From Pholis gunnellus (Eukaryota; Chordata; Actinopteri; Perciformes; Pholidae), in NCBI GenBank assembly GCA_910591455.2, contig OU342819.1, forward strand, positions 11,692,906 to 11,756,905: 64,000 nt of DNA, written 5' to 3'. Positions 24,540-36,575 of the stretch are shown piece by piece (position 1 is the stretch's first letter; every line of letters begins with the position of its first letter). Under the pieces are notes generated by a model. That model did no database searches. It worked only from the letters and a program-made list of their open reading frames with translations, and was not told the origin of the DNA. The translations under genes and the position numbers were made by a program.

Positions 24540-25290
24540 CATTACAAATACATACCTTTAAGTAAAAGTACCAATTCCACAATGTAAAATACTCCAGTAT
24601 GAGGAAAATGTACTTAAAGTATCAAAAGTAAATGTACTCCTGCAGAATAATTGCCCCTGTGACTAAAATATAATCTCATGACATTATTAGATTTGTGATT
24701 CTGATACCAATATCAATACACAAGCTGCATTTTAGCTGGTCAGGATGGAGCTATAGTTTTAACTTGAACAACTTTATGTTCAGTTTAATGTTTCATGCAG
24801 TGGTTCCTAACCTGTGGGTCAGGACCCCTCCATGGAGTCACAAGATAAATCTGGTGGGTCGTGAGATGATTAACGGGGTAAGAAAAAGTTAAATTATGCT
24901 ACACTGGACTTTTCTTCAATCTGTCCTTTGTAATGAAATATATAATATATACGATTGAATCGCTTTACCTCTCTGTCCTTGAACTGTTATTTGAATGAAA
25001 CCATCTTTATTGAGAAGCTTATAGAGGACATCTTTCTTCTCATAGACATCTGAACTCACTGCTTTTTTCTAAGGGGTCCTACGTCAAAAGAGGTAATAAA
25101 AAAGTGTGTTTAATCTTTAATAATGTGTTGTATTTTATAAACTTATCAAATGTTTTTTTAAATGGAAAATCTTAATCTGAAAAGTAAAGCTATAGCAGCC
25201 AAGTAAATGTACCGTAACGAGCATTACATTGAAATACTCAAGTAAAGTACCTCCAATTTGTACTTAAACACAGTACGGAGTAAACATACA
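24540..25290. mobile_element. Nested dispersed repeats upstream of nobox
   Basis: The flanks (24540-24660 and 25195-25290) share the words of the 10063-10540 repeat. Between them lies another element starting cagtggttcctaacctgtgg and gtcaggacccctccatgg, with ggggtcctacgtcaaaagag near 25075. It reads as one element inserted into another. A relative of the inner element may occur at about 53410-53575 in a sesn2 intron. Confidence 0.45.
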
Positions 25291-25825
25291 GCTGCTTTCT
25301 ATCACTGGCACATATATTCTTCTTGTCTCTATTTCAACACATTTTCTTCAACAAATATATATTGTATATTAACTCGACATAAAGTAAAATAAAAAATGAG
25401 AGATGAAAACCTTGCAAAGCTTTTATATTTTAACAGCTTTTTTGTTGATAGATTTAGCTATAGATTAACTGGATTGCTGGACTAATCAGCTCAGTAAACT
25501 TGTAAATGCTAATTTATTCATAGAAAATAACAAATACATTGATTTAGTCAAACAGAGAGTCAGACTTCCTGTCACATTCAGTGAATAACAACAATACACT
25601 TTTCTTACATTGTGTAAATTGAACGTGACAGTTTGTATTCATCCTCTATCTCCCAGACTGTATGGATTTTGATTGGAGATGTTCTGGTCACTGATTGGCT
25701 GTTTCAGTTTCCCCCTTCACGCGATAATTCTCCGTCACACACTGCTGAGGGAGGGAGGCTAATCAATCAATCAACCTCATTAGCCTCCGGTCCAGGAGCA
25801 AATCGCTTCGTGACCCTGTGCTGCT

Positions 25826-25853
25826 TAATTGATTATTGGTGCAAGTTTATTGG
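25826..25853 (+). promoter_or_regulatory. nobox proximal promoter motifs: TAATTG and inverted CCAAT boxes
   Basis: TAATTG at 25826-25831 matches the published NOBOX-binding core and lies 37 bases before the nobox ATG. ATTGG (inverted CCAAT, NF-Y type) occurs at 25835-25839 and 25849-25853, and further upstream at 25672-25676 and 25694-25698. No TATA box was seen. The transcription start is unknown, so some motifs could fall in the 5' UTR. Confidence 0.4.
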
Positions 25854-25867
25854 TTTTGACTGTCGCA

Positions 25868-28800
25868 ATGGAGGAAGACTGTGATGTGGCTGAAGATTTT
25901 GGTAAGGACATTTAGGCTGCCTTTTAATTGTTTTATTGGTTTATTGGCTGGCTCGGGCCATTTCCCCCTGTAGACACGAGACTTTCTTTACTGAACTTCT
26001 GTGACGTTTTGCAAACTTTAAGAAAACTTTAAAGAACTTTAAAAAACTTCCTGGGTGTATTTAAAACTCGTAATCTTTCCTGTGAGGTGCAGCTCCCGTT
26101 GCTGCTCAAGTCCACTGAGACAATTTAAGAATTTAAAACTCTGCTATTAACATTCACGACCCGGTGTTTGTAGACGGGGACAGGTTAGCTAGTTTAGCTG
26201 CAGCTAGCCGCTCAGAGTTAATTAGCGGTCAGGTGAGGTGGCTCGAGGCGCTGCACAGCTGGGAAACTAATTAAGTCACTGCAGGCTGCAGCTCCTCGCG
26301 AGGATGACGTGTATCAGCTTTATTGAACCTGCAGGTCACCTCATGAAATATGAAAGATATAACTCCAACATTTTAAGTAATTTCTTACTCTGTTGTGAAA
26401 CGTAATGTCCTTCACTTAAAGATTAAGAAAGGAACAAAGGTGATTGAAAAAATACACCAAAAAAACAAAAGGGATACTGTTGATATTTCTGTAAGAAAGG
26501 ATATAACACACTTCATTGGAAAGTAAACAGAAAAATAAATGCTTTTAGGCTGCTTTTAAAAGTAATTGGAGTCCTCAGGGATCCTAATTCAGCAACAGGG
26601 AGCATAATAACATTAGATATAGCCTCACAGAGTTTTGAATCGAGGCTACAGCAAGAATAAAAGAGATAAATGAGAGGTTCTCTTAAGCATATCTTACTTA
26701 TGGTGCAGCGAGGCCAAGGCAGATCAATAAACCCTAAAGTCAGTGCTGGAAGGTAATTTGGTGATTTAAGTACAGGTGTGTAATGTGCTTTTTTTCCCTC
26801 TTAGTCTGTGTTAAAAATCTGGCTGCAGCATTCTGGTACAAGTCTTGCGATTAACCTTCTCCAGGTCTGGTTTTGATTAATAGAAAGTATTTTAGAGACA
26901 GAGTACAGATGACTGACCCAATGTTGTCTAAATGACAACGGCTGCAAAAGTAAAAACGACTCTCACTTCACTCCATTGCAGACTGTTCACGCCTTCTGTG
27001 TGAGGAACTGGAGGATTTGGAAACAAAGATTTACCAAGGGAGGAAGAGGAGGAGGAGGCAGAGGGAAGGAGAGGAGGAGGACGTGTTTAATCGGAGCGAG
27101 GATGAAGAGGCCGGAGAGGAGGCAGACCGAGAAGAGGGGGATGAGGAGAAAGAAAAGAAAGTTGTTGTGTCAGAAACGCACCTGATGGCGACAGAGGGAG
27201 AAGAGGAGGATCAGGTGAAGCCAGAGAGTAGGCGTAGAGCGGAGGAGGTACAGGAGGTGCAGATGAAAGACGACGAGATTGAGAACATCAAGGAAACAAT
27301 CGCTGATAAGCCAGAGGACAAAGAAACTAAAAGTCTAGAGGAGAGAGACGAGAAGAAAAAGAGTAAGAAGAGGCGAGGTAAGAAGCAAAGTGAGCGAGTG
27401 AGAAACAGGAAAAGTTTAAAAGAGGTTAGTGAGCGGTTTGAGGAGGAGAAGGAGAGTCAAATGGAGGAGGTGTCAGCGATGAACTCAGAGGAGAGCTCGT
27501 CTCTGTCGGAGCCTCCCATTGGACTGATGAACAGCTGTGACCTGTCTGATCCGGTCTACCTGGGTTGTGGGGGGGCAGGGCTGTTTTGCCCTCCGGCCCC
27601 TCTTCCCCTGCTGTACTCCTCACAGCCTCCAGTCTCCATCCAACCTGCACCTCCTCAGCCTCACGGGACAAAAAGGCCCCACAGCCCCCTTCCACCTCAC
27701 AGTCTCCACCAGCAGGGCCCACAGCCGCTCGAGGTGAGAATAGACGGTCACGGTTTTTTTAGGCGACCAAAATGTTACGATTCACTTCCATGAACTGAAA
27801 CCACAGTGTGAAAGGGTTAAAGACAAAAACGCGGACAACTCCCAGACTGGATAACGCCACCATCAATAACAAGCTAGCCGCGCCCTAAAACACACCCTGC
27901 TTTATGCTTTATTTCACTCTAAATGGACCATCATTTCCTAAATGAACAGTGAGAAGTAGAGTCATTTTCTTATAGACTTCCATACAATCTGACTCGCCCC
28001 TGATGGCCAGTACAGAGAATGCAGGTTTAAGGCACTTCGGCCTCACTTCACTTTTCAGACCCTGAGGTTGTTGCCTGGCGGGAATTCGGATAATCCGTGG
28101 TTACATTATTTTTACATTTCTGTGTAACAGCGGCCGGGAAGTGTTTGAAATGTTTTGTCCTCCTTTATTGGTGCAGAATATTAGAAACGCATCTGAATAA
28201 GATGCAGTCCAGTACACCACCACTAACTGTAACCTCATTGCTAAAACATATGAATAAATGAATAACTCTATGACCGTGTAAAAAATTATAGGCATCATAA
28301 AAGTAGACTTTTTTTATGAGTTGTATTGGATCACATAAGATTGCACCACTTAGTGTATCACCTGCAGCAGCTCTTCATTTAAGATTTAGGATGGTTATAT
28401 AATCTTAAAATATTCAAACTAAAATGTTTTGTATGGCTGCAGCATTTCATCCAATGGAAATATTCTGCATGTCTGCTGCTTCATTCTAGACAGGTTTCCC
28501 CCGATATTTGTCCTGACAGATTACGGCGCTCTGGAAACTTTGTGATGTTTCACGTTAAAATAAACTTCTGTGGGTTTGAATTGTTTAGCAGCACATCAGG
28601 TTTAACCTCTTCAGCCCAACGGACACGTTTGCAAGATCTCCAGATTTCTAATAATACCTCCTTTCGTCATGTATAATTAGCGTGTAATATGTATGAATCA
28701 TGCACACCTACAACCTTCTGCAATATTAATGATGCAGCTGCGAAAATAGCAGAGTGGATTTGAATATTGTGCTCAGCGTGTGGTGTGGTGTGACATCAGC

Positions 28801-31800
28801 AGACGAAAGAGCTTCACTGAAGCACGAGAACAAGCACATGTGGAATTTGACAGTGTCAAACTGTGTCAAGTCATTAAAACTGAAAATATGTAAGGGGAAA
28901 TGTGGAACGTTTTAATATATACAGTTTATCATTATGTGCCAGTATGACTGTACCTACACGATTACACTGAGCAATAGCAAGACATTTCATTTCCCCAGAT
29001 TTCATGCCTCAACTTCACTCTTTACTTAATACAATTAATGAGGAAAGCAAACTTAAAATCCTAAAATCACAGCTTGTGAGTGCATCGCGTTGCATGTGGG
29101 TGGTTTGGATGCAGCTTTTCTAACCAATACAGAGAGCGCTGACCAGCAAAATGTGAGCACAGTGGAGCTGAAACAATCGTTAAATGATTGACAGGAAATG
29201 AATGGTCATCTTTTTTGATAATTGATTAACTGTTTGAGCCTTTTTCAAGCAAAACTTTGTCCTTCCCAGCTTTACTGGATTTGTTTCTTTTCGTACATAA
29301 GGGTACATGTTATTCTCACATTTATTAGACCAAACAATCAATTAATTATGTAAATGAATCATTACCTGCAGCCCCAGAGAAAAGATATGTCACATATTAG
29401 AGGACACAGACAAATCTGGAAATTAATTAGTTCTCTTTTGAAGTCGTGAACCAACGTTTACTTCCAGAATATCACTGTTTATCTGGTTCACGGCAGATGG
29501 AGATAACCCAGGTCTACTCCACCCGACGCTCCATCCGCTACAGCAGCAGGGGTCGAGGCCACTCTCTGAACTTCCCTCTGCTGCCAGGACTAGAAACTGT
29601 GGACAGCTGCATGCTTCCTCCTGCACCGAAGAAGAAAACCCGAACGCTCTACAGTACTGGTAACCGAACTGTCAGTTTGTCCAGGTGTGTTCAGATTTGA
29701 CTATGCAAATAGTTGACCTTCACTTTGTGTGTGTTTGTGTGCATATGCATATGCGTGCAGATCAGTTAGACCATTTAGAGGCCTTGTTCCAGGAGGACCA
29801 CTATCCCGACGCAGAGAAGAGGAAAGTCATCGCTGCTTCAGTTGGTGTCACACCTCAAAGGATTATGGTTAGACATTTCCCTGACTGTTTTACATTGCTT
29901 ACTCGGTGATGTGCCTCCTAGAAGAAAGAGTAATTAGCAAACCGGGAATTAAGTCCCCCCCCCCCCCCCCCCCCCCGTCTTGACGTTGACTCCCTTCTTT
30001 CACCTCCCCTCTCATCCAGTTTCCTTCCATTTCCCTGCACCATCATCTGTCATGTTGCCTGATATCCATTTCATTGTCTCCCTCTGCAACATTCTGTGAA
30101 CCAGGTCTGGTTTCAGAACCGCCGGGCTAAGTGGAGGAAGGTGGAGCGCTCCATCACAGCAAGGGTTGAACACAGACCGAGTAGAGCTGGATGCAGCAGC
30201 AGCAGCCCCCCCCATCACCAGATCAATCCCACCCTGCCCACACTGGCACCCAACAGGTATTACAGTTATAGCCCTCAAATGGTGCAAATTACTTGTATTC
30301 AAACATAATTTGATGGATGACGTTATGTTTTTCCTCTTTTTCAGTAAGGGAGCTCCTTGTTTTTCCAGTCACTTTGCCCCTAAGCTGCCCCAGCTCGCCC
30401 CTGCAGCACCCTTTTTCCCTAACCTGTCCAACCAGACTCCGCCCTCCTACAGCAACCTGCTGGCCAGCCTCAACAGCCCAGGTTTTGAAATCCACTTGCA
30501 TTTACACAATTATTCAAAATGTCCTGCTCAGTATGAGGTCATTGTGCTCCATGATTACTAATCAGAAGGAGTTTGGTTTCTGAGGAACTATTGCCCTGAC
30601 TTCTACATTCACACCAAATCAGCATTTGTGGCAAAAACGGCGGTCTTCCCATTCATTTGAATGTGGGTAGTGCGTTTAACTGGCGGTGGGGGGGCCATAG
30701 GGGCAGCCGGAAAAAAAACACATGAAAAGTTTCAACGAAATCAACTTTTGGAGAAACGCAACCCGACATCACTCAGCGGTGGCTAATCACGTCACCGGCG
30801 AGCCAGAGCTGGGTAGCCCAGCAATGAGGGAACAAAAGACGTTAATCTCAGTCCAGTCGCTTGCTGTTCATGGGTCATTAGTGACACTCACACACCGCCG
30901 CACAACCCTGCGCTACATCGCCACAACGCATGATTTGTTGTGAATGCAGCCTTGACCGGAGTCAGGGTTGGCTAAATGGTGAAATGTCAAATAGTAAATT
31001 GTACCGTGTCCACAACTAAAGGTTAAATATTCTTTGCTTAGGAACAATTTTCAGTAAATATTTTTATATAATAAATAGAAGGAAATAAATTACTCACAAT
31101 TGTGTGTTCAGCATGCTGATATAAAGTCCCAGAAATGTTTCCTATCTCTGTTTTTGCACAATTGAACTGAAGCAGCGGGAAGTTGGAACTCTGTTTATTA
31201 TTAATAGGCAAATTAGTGGCTTTATAACACCATAAATTACACTTTCAGTTGAATTTTCTTTAGAGGAAGCAATAACTTGATGCTGTGAGAGTCTTTAAGA
31301 GTTGAGGTTTAAACTCAGTGGACCTTCACCCTGCATGTTGATATTCTACAACTCCCCTGAAACCAGACAAACGTTTTATCTCTGTGTGTTATCTCCAAGG
31401 TCAATCCAGAGTGAGAGATGTGGGCCAGCACCAGCTTTCATCTCAGGGGGGGTTGGCAGAGTACCACCCCCGCCCCATGCACAGCCCTCCCCTCTTGCGT
31501 CGAGCCAGTCTCCCCCTTTTCACAACGGCTTACAACCCCGCCAACCCAACTCCACCTCCGCCTATCCTCAACAGCCTGGCTCACACCCCACCTCTGTTCC
31601 TGGATGCCCTGGAGGGAGGCTCCGCCTTGGCACACCGGGACACCCAGTCTCTGCAGAATGACACCAGGTCAGCTCGATTCACAGCAGACTGTGACATGAA
31701 TACTAGACGATGATTTGAACAGGGACGAGTACTAGAGATGACAGGGGGACAGAGGCTGCAGACAGGAGCAGAGATCCTGTGAGATACTGGGATAATGATG

Positions 31801-34419
31801 CCTTAGATAGCGGGGAGTCGGTCTCAGCTGGTCTTAAATATTTGAGAAATCATGCTGAGAGTAATTGCTTTGTTGTTTTTGTTTTTGTTTGACTACAATT
31901 ATGTACCACACAGCACTAAAATCCCCCAATGCAAGACGATACAAACAATGAATATCAATACATGTTCTAAACCTGCTGTTAAAAGACTTAAAGGGTCAGT
32001 TCACACAAATTACAAAATAACTTATTGTCCTATCAACAAAAATAATATTGAATTTTCTTAATTGGTTGACAGTATGTTCTGTATTGGAATGGCAGCAGAA
32101 GTCTGCTGTGTTTTCATATCGAATACCTGAAAGACGAATGAGATCTTTATTATACCTAAAGCTAACATGCTAATATTTAGGATGGTGAACATGGTAAGCA
32201 TTACCCAGTGAACATCAGTATATTAACATTCTCATACTGTGTGCGTGCATGCTGATGTTTGCATTTACCTCAAAGCAGGCTGTGCATAAATACAGCCTCA
32301 CAGAGTTGCTCGCATGACTTAAGACTCACACATAGAGATGCAAAGTAGCAGACAGTCTGGCCTCTTATGAAGCTGTTACTGTGTGTGTGTTTTGAGCTGA
32401 GCATAACATGACGCACACATACTCTGCTCTGACGTACCTGCCATATATTACACACAAGGAAGTATTTCAAGCAAGTGCTGGCTCAAGACTGACCCTTGCC
32501 TGGTTGTTGCTCGCTGTTTGTCAAGAAGGCATTTGCATAAAATGTAGCTTTTCCTCAACTTTCCCCTGTATTACCAATGGGCACCTTTTTTAAAATCTTT
32601 GTAGCTCGCCGTCTCAGCGTTTGAGACCGTAGGTGTAAAACCACAAGACGCTTTAAGAGGGTGCTTTGATAACAGCTGATGTTAGTAACAAAATAATGAT
32701 TGTATCTATCAAAGGTTACCAAATTCCTACTGTTGGGCTCCCCTTTTGTGGATAGTTATTGTTTGTCACAATGCTTTCAGCTCTTTACGTGCAGTGCAAC
32801 GTTCACTAACACTCATATAAGTATTTGCCCCTCACTTTTGGAAGAGAGTGATATAAAGACACTGTCAGAGATATATGGAAGCAAACCATATATACCATGG
32901 AGGTATCTCTGCAGTAACACTGTATTTATAGGTGTGTGTGTGTGTGTGTGTGTGTTTGTGACCAAGTTCTTCTTTGTTCTGTCCTCAGTTCTCTCTTTGA
33001 CTTTGGGGAGAAGCTGGACTACTTGACCTCAGGCCAGCAGAACAACCCTCTCTCCTACCAGCTGCAGACCTCCTATCCCTCCGGCCAGCCCCAGCACCAA
33101 CCTCAAGCACCTGTTCCCCGCATGGCCTACCTCACCCCCTCCCCCTACCTCACCCCCAACCCTCCAGATTCCAACCCTACCTCCTACCTGACCTTTGGCC
33201 CCGGAGGAAACTCCACTGGGATGGTGACCTACTCCACCGGAGGCCACGCTTACTTCCAGTCCCAGAGCACCGGGCAAATCCTGCTGCAGTCGGCCGGTCA
33301 TCACGGTGAGTCTCGTTTTTTATGGCGCCACAATTGAGGGTTTGTTGTTTTCAATAACCAGATATTTGTTGTTGTAGTTATTCATTTTTTTTCACTGATG
33401 ATTCAACTGGAAGTGTTTCATATCCATCCATGCCTTAGAAGTGCCCAGCTGCTAGACACTAAACAGACTATTCAGAAAATGAGCAAGACTTTTACTTATA
33501 ATATATATTATATTTTACCATTTTTATTGATAGTGACTTTAGAGCTGTACACACGGGGAAAGAGAGGGAAGTGCGGCAAATCAAACATGAAATCTCCAAT
33601 TACATAGTATTCATCTTAGCCACTCAAGCACCGGGACGCCCCAGTAAAAGTGTTTGTTGAATATGAAGCGTATGAGTAAAGATTGGCAGATGACAATGGT
33701 GGAGCAGGATGAGTACTGCGGGAAGAGGAAGGCTTTGGGGAAGAGACACAATAGCTCCTGGGCTCGGCAGACGCCTTGGGGATCAATGAGAGAGCAAAGG
33801 GGGGAGTCTTGAAGGGGCACAGAAAAATGGGAACAAAGAGGGTATACAGGGCAAGTAGACATTTATAGAAATATGACAGGAAGAGGGGTGTTTGAGGTGT
33901 GGTCCTGCTCCTGAGCTGCATTACGTCTAATACAGCTTAGTTTTCACATCTCTGGTTGAATCTGGTTTCCTTGCAGGTGGGATCACAGCGTACCAGTCGT
34001 ACCCGTGGAGTAGCATGTACAGTCAGCCAGCCATCCACCAGCGTGCTCAGTGCCCTCCAACTTACACCGGCAGTTTGGAAGGTGCTCGAGATCACCAGCC
34101 GCCCTCCTCCACCACCCTGCCTCCCCCTTCATTCTTCACCCGGGGGGACCACGGGTCCTCGCATGCAAACTCCCAGTGCTCATCACACACTCACACCTCC
34201 ACCAGCAGCACAGCCGTCCTCCCTCCTGTGTCCACCCTGCGGCCCTCTCGCCTCAGAGCGGAGATCACTCCAACCAGGGCTGCATCCCTGCTGTCTTCTC
34301 AGGTCAGCCCTGCCTCTCCAGACAGCTCTCCGGTGCCCCCTTGTGTCAAACTTGAGTATGACAGCCCTCGAGAGATTCACAGCCACTTCCACTGCGAATT
34401 CTCCCCCATACATTTTTGA
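25868..34419 (+). CDS. nobox: NOBOX oocyte homeobox transcription factor
   Basis: NOBOX is a homeodomain factor needed for early oocyte gene expression and acts in the nucleus. Nine coding exons keep phase throughout: 25868-25901, 26982-27733, 29497-29659, 29761-29867, 30105-30256, 30345-30481, 31400-31667, 32989-33305 and 33977-34419 (TGA), about 790 residues. Residues 12-262 are a very acidic/basic low-complexity region. The homeodomain covers about residues 307-366 (KKTRTLYSTDQLDHLEALF, then QEDHYPD, VTPQRIMVWFQNRRAKWRK). The QEDHYPD and VTPQRIMV blocks are diagnostic of NOBOX. The Pro-rich C-terminal half retains NOBOX-like pieces such as RRASLPLF and STGQILLQ. The start has a good context (gcaATGg). 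The donor of exon 30345-30481 (gttttg) is weak. Human NOBOX is on chromosome 7, so its place beside matn1 is notable. Confidence 0.93.
26982..27733 (+). CDS. nobox: nobox large N-terminal exon, charged low-complexity
   Basis: Acceptor ttgcag at 26981, donor gtgaga at 27734. Enters in phase 1 and leaves in phase 0. Encodes 251 residues starting DCSRLLCEELEDLE. The first two thirds are Glu/Lys/Arg-rich and the last third is Pro/Ser-rich. An antisense ORF across it is a composition shadow. Confidence 0.85.
27910..28075. repeat. Dispersed repeat in nobox intron 2
   Basis: cttatagacttccatacaat, gcccctgatggccagtacag and cacttttcagaccctgaggt form a pattern seen as an interspersed repeat in many teleost genomes. 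Boundaries are approximate and only one copy was recognised in this window. Confidence 0.4.
29497..30256 (+). CDS. nobox: nobox homeodomain, split over three exons
   Basis: Exons 29497-29659, 29761-29867 and 30105-30256. The homeodomain starts with KKTRTLYST at the end of the first. The second holds helices 1 and 2. The third opens with VWFQNRRAKWRK, recognition helix 3. The last intron contains a run of about 22 C (29955-29976). The intron before helix 3, between M and VWFQ, lies at a position used by many homeobox genes. Confidence 0.93.
29955..29976. repeat. Poly-C run between nobox homeodomain exons
   Basis: About 22 consecutive C in the 237-base intron before the exon with the recognition helix. 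On the minus strand this is a G run able to form quadruplex structures. Run lengths like this are also prone to sequencing error. Confidence 0.9.
30602..30951. mobile_element. MITE-like element with terminal inverted repeats in a nobox intron
   Basis: The left end (30603-30632, ctacattcacaccaaatcag...) and the reverse complement of the right end (30920-30950, gctgcattcacaacaaatca...) match over about 30 bases with a few differences. They enclose about 290 bases with no transposase. This fits a non-autonomous DNA transposon. A clear target-site duplication was not seen, and the superfamily is not assigned. Confidence 0.6.
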
Positions 34420-34549
34420 CTACTTGTTTGTTTGTGTGAGAGAGTGCGATTTAAGTATCAGTGTTAATGTAAATAGGGAGTATTTCTGTATTTGTATTAC
34501 TATTAGGATGTTCTCAGTAGAAACATTGGTCTGCATTAAGCTTGGCTGC

Positions 34550-34555
34550 AATAAA
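34550..34555 (+). terminator. Poly(A) signal for nobox
   Basis: AATAAA 131 bases after the nobox TGA, followed by a U-rich stretch (gttctgttaatccttttactttt). This implies a very short 3' UTR. Confidence 0.7.
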
Positions 34556-36539
34556 TGCACATTGTTCTGTTAATCCTTTTACTTTTGCATTTAACTCTCT
34601 TGATTTAAATCAGCATTCTCCATCACATTATTCTGCAACATATTATTGCTCCAGGGACTGTTTTTATTGAGACAGTTTAGTTGCATGCCGGACTGAGAAG
34701 GGCGTGGGAGGCAGGTTAATAGCCAAACTTAATTGTTCTCCTCATCCCCATCCGTATATGCATGCATGTTCACAAATCACGAACAATTTTAATTAAGTGT
34801 TGATCGCAGACACACCAATAAGCCTTGAAACATGGTGGTGGTGATGGACAAGTGATGTATAGTTAAAAATCAGGTTTTTGAGCATGATAGTAAGCGCTGA
34901 GGAAAAAGTTTAGGATAGATAGCGCACAAAGGGATAGATACATATTTTATTAAACCCAAGGAAATTTCTGCATCGACTATAATAACCTCCAAATGTATAT
35001 ACTTATTCAGCTTTGTTTGCTCAATCACATGGTTTACTGATCGCCTAGTGCACAGCCCTGAGGTCTGATATGCTGCTGATTTGGCTTCAGATCTGTCTTC
35101 ATGCCACAAGAGGGCACTGTTCCGTCATGAGAGACGACCGCATGCTGGGATTTATTCTGACAGCATGTCGGTTTCTCAGACGTCCTTCTATCGGGGGATG
35201 TGTGACAGTCACTAATCCGATTGGGGGGGGAAACAGGACCGAGTCGTTTCTAGGGTAGAGGGATCCCAGACAATCACTGACACAGCCCAAATCCTTAATC
35301 AGTGTTGCCATCTGCCGTGTTCCCACACTAACGGCAATCCCCGCTCTGTTTATTCTTAGTATGCAAGTCTGTTGTAAGTGCTCGTGGAAACCAAATCCCT
35401 ATGTGAAACTCCGCCTCTGAAAGAGCTGAAGGCATTTTTCCCTGAGACTAGAAAAGATGTTTGAGACCGTCGTGTCATTTTTGCTCTCAGTAGTGCAAGT
35501 AAAACAAACAAAAAGTTTTCTTGTTTTAACTCTAGTTAATATTCCTGATATGTAGTCCTGCTGTATGTAAAAGTAAAGTTTGAAGTAAAACTTGGATGAT
35601 GATGATGTGGGAGTAAGAGAAGGAACTGTTTGATGAGAACGAGGAGGAGGTGGCAGGGACCAAGGGAGCAGATAAAGGAGGGGGGGGGGGAGACGGAGGA
35701 GTGAGGCGGCATGTCGGTCTGGGAACAAGGGAGGAGAGTCGAGATGAGCTGTTGCTATGGGAGGAGAAGAGGATGATGGGTGGGCTCTGCCAGCAGGCGT
35801 GGGAGGGAGAAGAAGATGGGGCTGAGGGAGGAGTGTTGGTAGCACGGGGGGTTCTGGGATGAACAGAACTGTTGGTTATGTAACTGCTGTATTTGGGTTT
35901 TTAATGAACCTCTCTCTTCCTGCTCACTGGCTACTGAGCTGTTACTGTTGGCATCAGAAGCGCAGCATAAACACACACACACGCGCATAAAAACTTCATT
36001 TCTCAAACTCTCTTCCATAAAGAAACACACGACACATTCATGTCAGGAATGAAACCCTGAGTGTGAGAGCTCTATTCAAAGTCAGTGTAGCAAAGCTTCT
36101 GCACTGGATTTTGGTTGCATTTGTGCTAATGTGACGCCTAACGCTGTGTGTATCTGTCTCTTGTGTCTGTGCGTTTCATCTTTCTTCACTTTCATGTGTC
36201 CGTGAGCTCGCATGTGTGACTGAGGAGGGTTTCATGTCGGTTTCACTTTGTAATTAATTTTTCCAGGACTTCCCTGTCGTGAACAAAGAGTGCTCAGAGC
36301 ACAGCTGGCAGGCACGTGTGTGTGTGTGTGTGTGTGTAAGCATATATATGTATATGTACATGTGTGTGTATGTGAGAGAGTGTGTAAGCACAGGTATGGG
36401 ATGCTTTAGTCCGCCCCGATTCCACGGTGTCAATATTTGCTCAGTATTCTGAGATTTGAAGAAAGGGAACTTGTTTCAATATTTATGGATGTGGTCAAAC
36501 ACGAAGTCATCGCAGTCTTTCCAAACCCTGGGACTGTTT

Positions 36540-36575
<36 letters not shown>

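Larger units (their letters stand above)
21817..25867. other. Spacer between sdc3 and nobox
   Basis: Contains two interspersed-repeat fragments just after sdc3 (21890-22026 and 22320-22418), a (TG)n tract at 23270-23296, an orphan minus-strand exon-like ORF (23530-23793), a nested repeat (about 24540-25290) and the nobox upstream region with several ATTGG motifs. Confidence 0.6.

Noticed and set aside
30722..30943. 73-codon ORF in a nobox intron
   Set aside because: Lies wholly inside the MITE-like element and resembles no transposase.
35399..35845. 148-codon minus-strand Pro/Ser/Leu-rich ORF
   Set aside because: Antisense of a purine-rich low-complexity stretch; no domain and no good splice boundaries.
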